Below are positions 63,176 to 64,000 of a stretch of DNA of 64,000 nucleotides, piece by piece (position 1 is the stretch's first letter; every line of letters begins with the position of its first letter). The position numbers were made by a program, and so were the translations under genes. The notes beneath the pieces were generated by a model. It was given only the letters and a program-made list of their open reading frames with translations, searched no databases and was not told the origin of the DNA. This DNA is from Rhodobacteraceae bacterium Alg238-R152 (GTDB taxonomy: Bacteria; Pseudomonadota; Alphaproteobacteria; Rhodobacterales; Rhodobacteraceae): the NCBI GenBank assembly GCA_900537125.1, contig UNRJ01000005.1, positions 372,001-436,000 on the forward strand, written 5' to 3'.

Positions 63176-63187
63176 GCAAGCGCTTGC
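63176..63187. promoter_or_regulatory. Perfect palindrome GCAAGCGCTTGC
   Basis: A 12-base perfect palindrome, 74 bases before the TetR start and overlapping the probable -35 of the mbfA promoter (TTGCGC at 63184-63189). Fits a TetR-type operator; inference. Confidence 0.45.
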
Positions 63188-63213
63188 GCCTCACAAAACA
63201 GTATGCTTATTTA
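63184..63213 (+). promoter_or_regulatory. Candidate mbfA promoter
   Basis: TTGCGC (63184-63189), an 18-base spacer and TATTTA (63208-63213). The -10 overlaps the Irr box at 63210-63226, so Irr bound there would block RNA polymerase. Confidence 0.5.
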
Positions 63214-63226
63214 GAATTGTTCTAAA
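63210..63226. promoter_or_regulatory. Irr box (iron control element) before mbfA
   Basis: TTTAGAA-TTG-TTCTAAA is a perfect 7+3+7 dyad and matches the alphaproteobacterial iron control element bound by Irr. It lies 12 bases before the mbfA start. Irr represses mbfA in low iron in other alphaproteobacteria, so iron-dependent control is expected here. Confidence 0.85.
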
Positions 63227-63238
63227 TTGGAGCCCTTC

Positions 63239-64000
63239 ATGCGCTTTCTGCCTGCCCGCAAACGCCTCAAAGACCTCAGCGAACAAGACATCCTGGCCCT
63301 GGCGATTGCCTCAGAAGAGGACGACGCTCGCATTTATCGCAATTTTGCCCAACATCTGCGCGCCGACTATCCAGCGTCTGCGGCGGTGTTTGACGACATG
63401 GCGGCGGAAGAGGACAGCCACCGCCAGTCCCTGATCGACCAACACCGCACCCGTTTTGGCGACACAATCCCTCTGATCCGCCGCGAACATGTCGCTGGAT
63501 TTCACAGCCGTGCGCCGCTTTGGCTGACCGCAAACCTGTCACTGGAGGCGATCCGCGCACAGGCCGCAGGCATGGAGCAGGACGCTGAAAATTTCTACCT
63601 CAACGCCATGAAACAAGTGAGTAATGCCGACACCCGAAAACTGCTGGGAGATCTGGCCGCCGCCGAAGCTGGCCACCAGAACACCGCCGTTGAGATGGCT
63701 GAGAAACACCTAGACCCCGCCGCGCGCGCTGAAGAAAACGACAAAGCCAACCGACAGTTTCTCCTAACCTGGGTACAACCCGGCCTCGCGGGCCTGATGG
63801 ATGGCTCCGTCTCCACCCTCGCGCCGATTTTTGCCACCGCCTTTGCCACCCAAGACACCCACACCACCTTTCTCGTAGGCCTCGCCGCCTCTGTCGGCGC
63901 GGGAATCTCCATGGGCTTCACCGAAGCTGCCAGCGACGACGGCGAACTCTCCGGTCGCGGCTCTCCCGTGAAACGTGGCTTTGCCTCTGGCATCATGACC
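63239..64000 (+). CDS. mbfA: Membrane-bound ferritin MbfA (Er-VIT1), partial
   Basis: 254 codons are visible and the gene runs off the right edge. The N-terminal rubrerythrin-like di-iron domain holds the Glu/His motifs [35 protein letters not shown] and AAAEAGHQN. From about residue 180 the VIT1-type membrane domain starts ([20 protein letters not shown]). MbfA exports iron and protects against iron and peroxide stress. GGAG lies six bases before the ATG, and a perfect Irr box lies just upstream. It is open to the end of the window. Confidence 0.93.
   Translation, partial: MRFLPARKRLKDLSEQDILALAIASEEDDARIYRNFAQHLRADYPASAAVFDDMAAEEDSHRQSLIDQHRTRFGDTIPLIRREHVAGFHSRAPLWLTANLSLEAIRAQAAGMEQDAENFYLNAMKQVSNADTRKLLGDLAAAEAGHQNTAVEMAEKHLDPAARAEENDKANRQFLLTWVQPGLAGLMDGSVSTLAPIFATAFATQDTHTTFLVGLAASVGAGISMGFTEAASDDGELSGRGSPVKRGFASGIMT

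Noticed and set aside
1-64000. Search by eye for tRNA genes, CRISPR arrays, insertion sequences and phage genes
   Set aside because: None could be supported; no regularly spaced repeats, transposase motifs or tRNA-like cloverleaf ends were found.

Overview
The window reads as chromosomal core of a marine-type alphaproteobacterium of the Rhodobacteraceae (Roseobacter group). Pointers are the separate F0 operon atpI-atpB-atpE with a duplicated b-type subunit (b'), the division-site ATPase MipZ, the exosortase E/VPEID-CTERM pair, an Irr-type iron box in front of mbfA, a BluB gene inside the rpsP-rimM-trmD-rplS cluster, and high-GC codon use throughout. I saw no tRNA, rRNA, insertion sequence, phage gene or CRISPR array. 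The species is not identified.

Layout. 1-1.8 kb: F0 part of ATP synthase on the minus strand, cut by the left edge. 2-8.8 kb: small accessory genes (an immunity-like orphan, two LysR regulators, an ArsR regulator, a DfsB-like protein, an EamA exporter, an azoreductase, a YbaK-type deacylase). 8.9-21.1 kb: a translation and secretion block (ffh, rpsP, rimM, trmD, rplS, rpmE) with many passengers: a NIPSNAP protein, four tandem GNAT acetyltransferases, chorismate mutase, bluB, a sulfotransferase-like protein, YegP, a DUF900 hydrolase, a GH25 lysozyme lipoprotein and a MarR pair with shared operators. It ends in an elaborately folded 3' region and a strong terminator. 21.1-29 kb: membrane, TPR, MFS, TetR, SRPBCC and VOC genes, a PLP-dependent sulfur enzyme and RluE.

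29-31.8 kb: mipZ directly followed by the exosortase/CAAX-protease fusion xrtE, with its probable substrate, a tiny tryptophan- and glycine-rich VPEID-CTERM protein, convergent to it. 32-41.5 kb: homogentisate catabolism (MarR, hmgA, fahA, maiA) with two MBL-fold proteins, a DHFR-like reductase, a metallophosphoesterase, a class A flavin monooxygenase and DUF2783. 4-Hydroxyphenylpyruvate dioxygenase is absent here, so the flavin enzyme may feed homogentisate by another route. 41.7-46.6 kb: a complete Liv-type ABC importer that may supply this pathway.

46.7-64 kb: an MFS transporter with a hairpin over its ribosome binding site, asd, a MuiA-like protein, carbonic anhydrase, an operon of M17 peptidase, NlpC/P60 and agmatinase, a GNAT and DUF2794 pair, a cytochrome c' homologue, an I78 inhibitor lipoprotein, glutathione-dependent formaldehyde dehydrogenase (adhC), an orphan AAA ATPase, a DUF3604 protein, a TetR regulator, and the start of mbfA under an Irr box at the right edge.

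The observations I rate highest are the XrtE/VPEID pair with its unusual mini-substrate, the nested stem-loop RNA after rpmE, the homogentisate cluster with a metal-motif-altered MBL protein and a candidate new entry reaction, the paired palindromic MarR operators, the interspersed palindromic repeat family, and the hairpin that would mask a ribosome binding site at 46622-46666.
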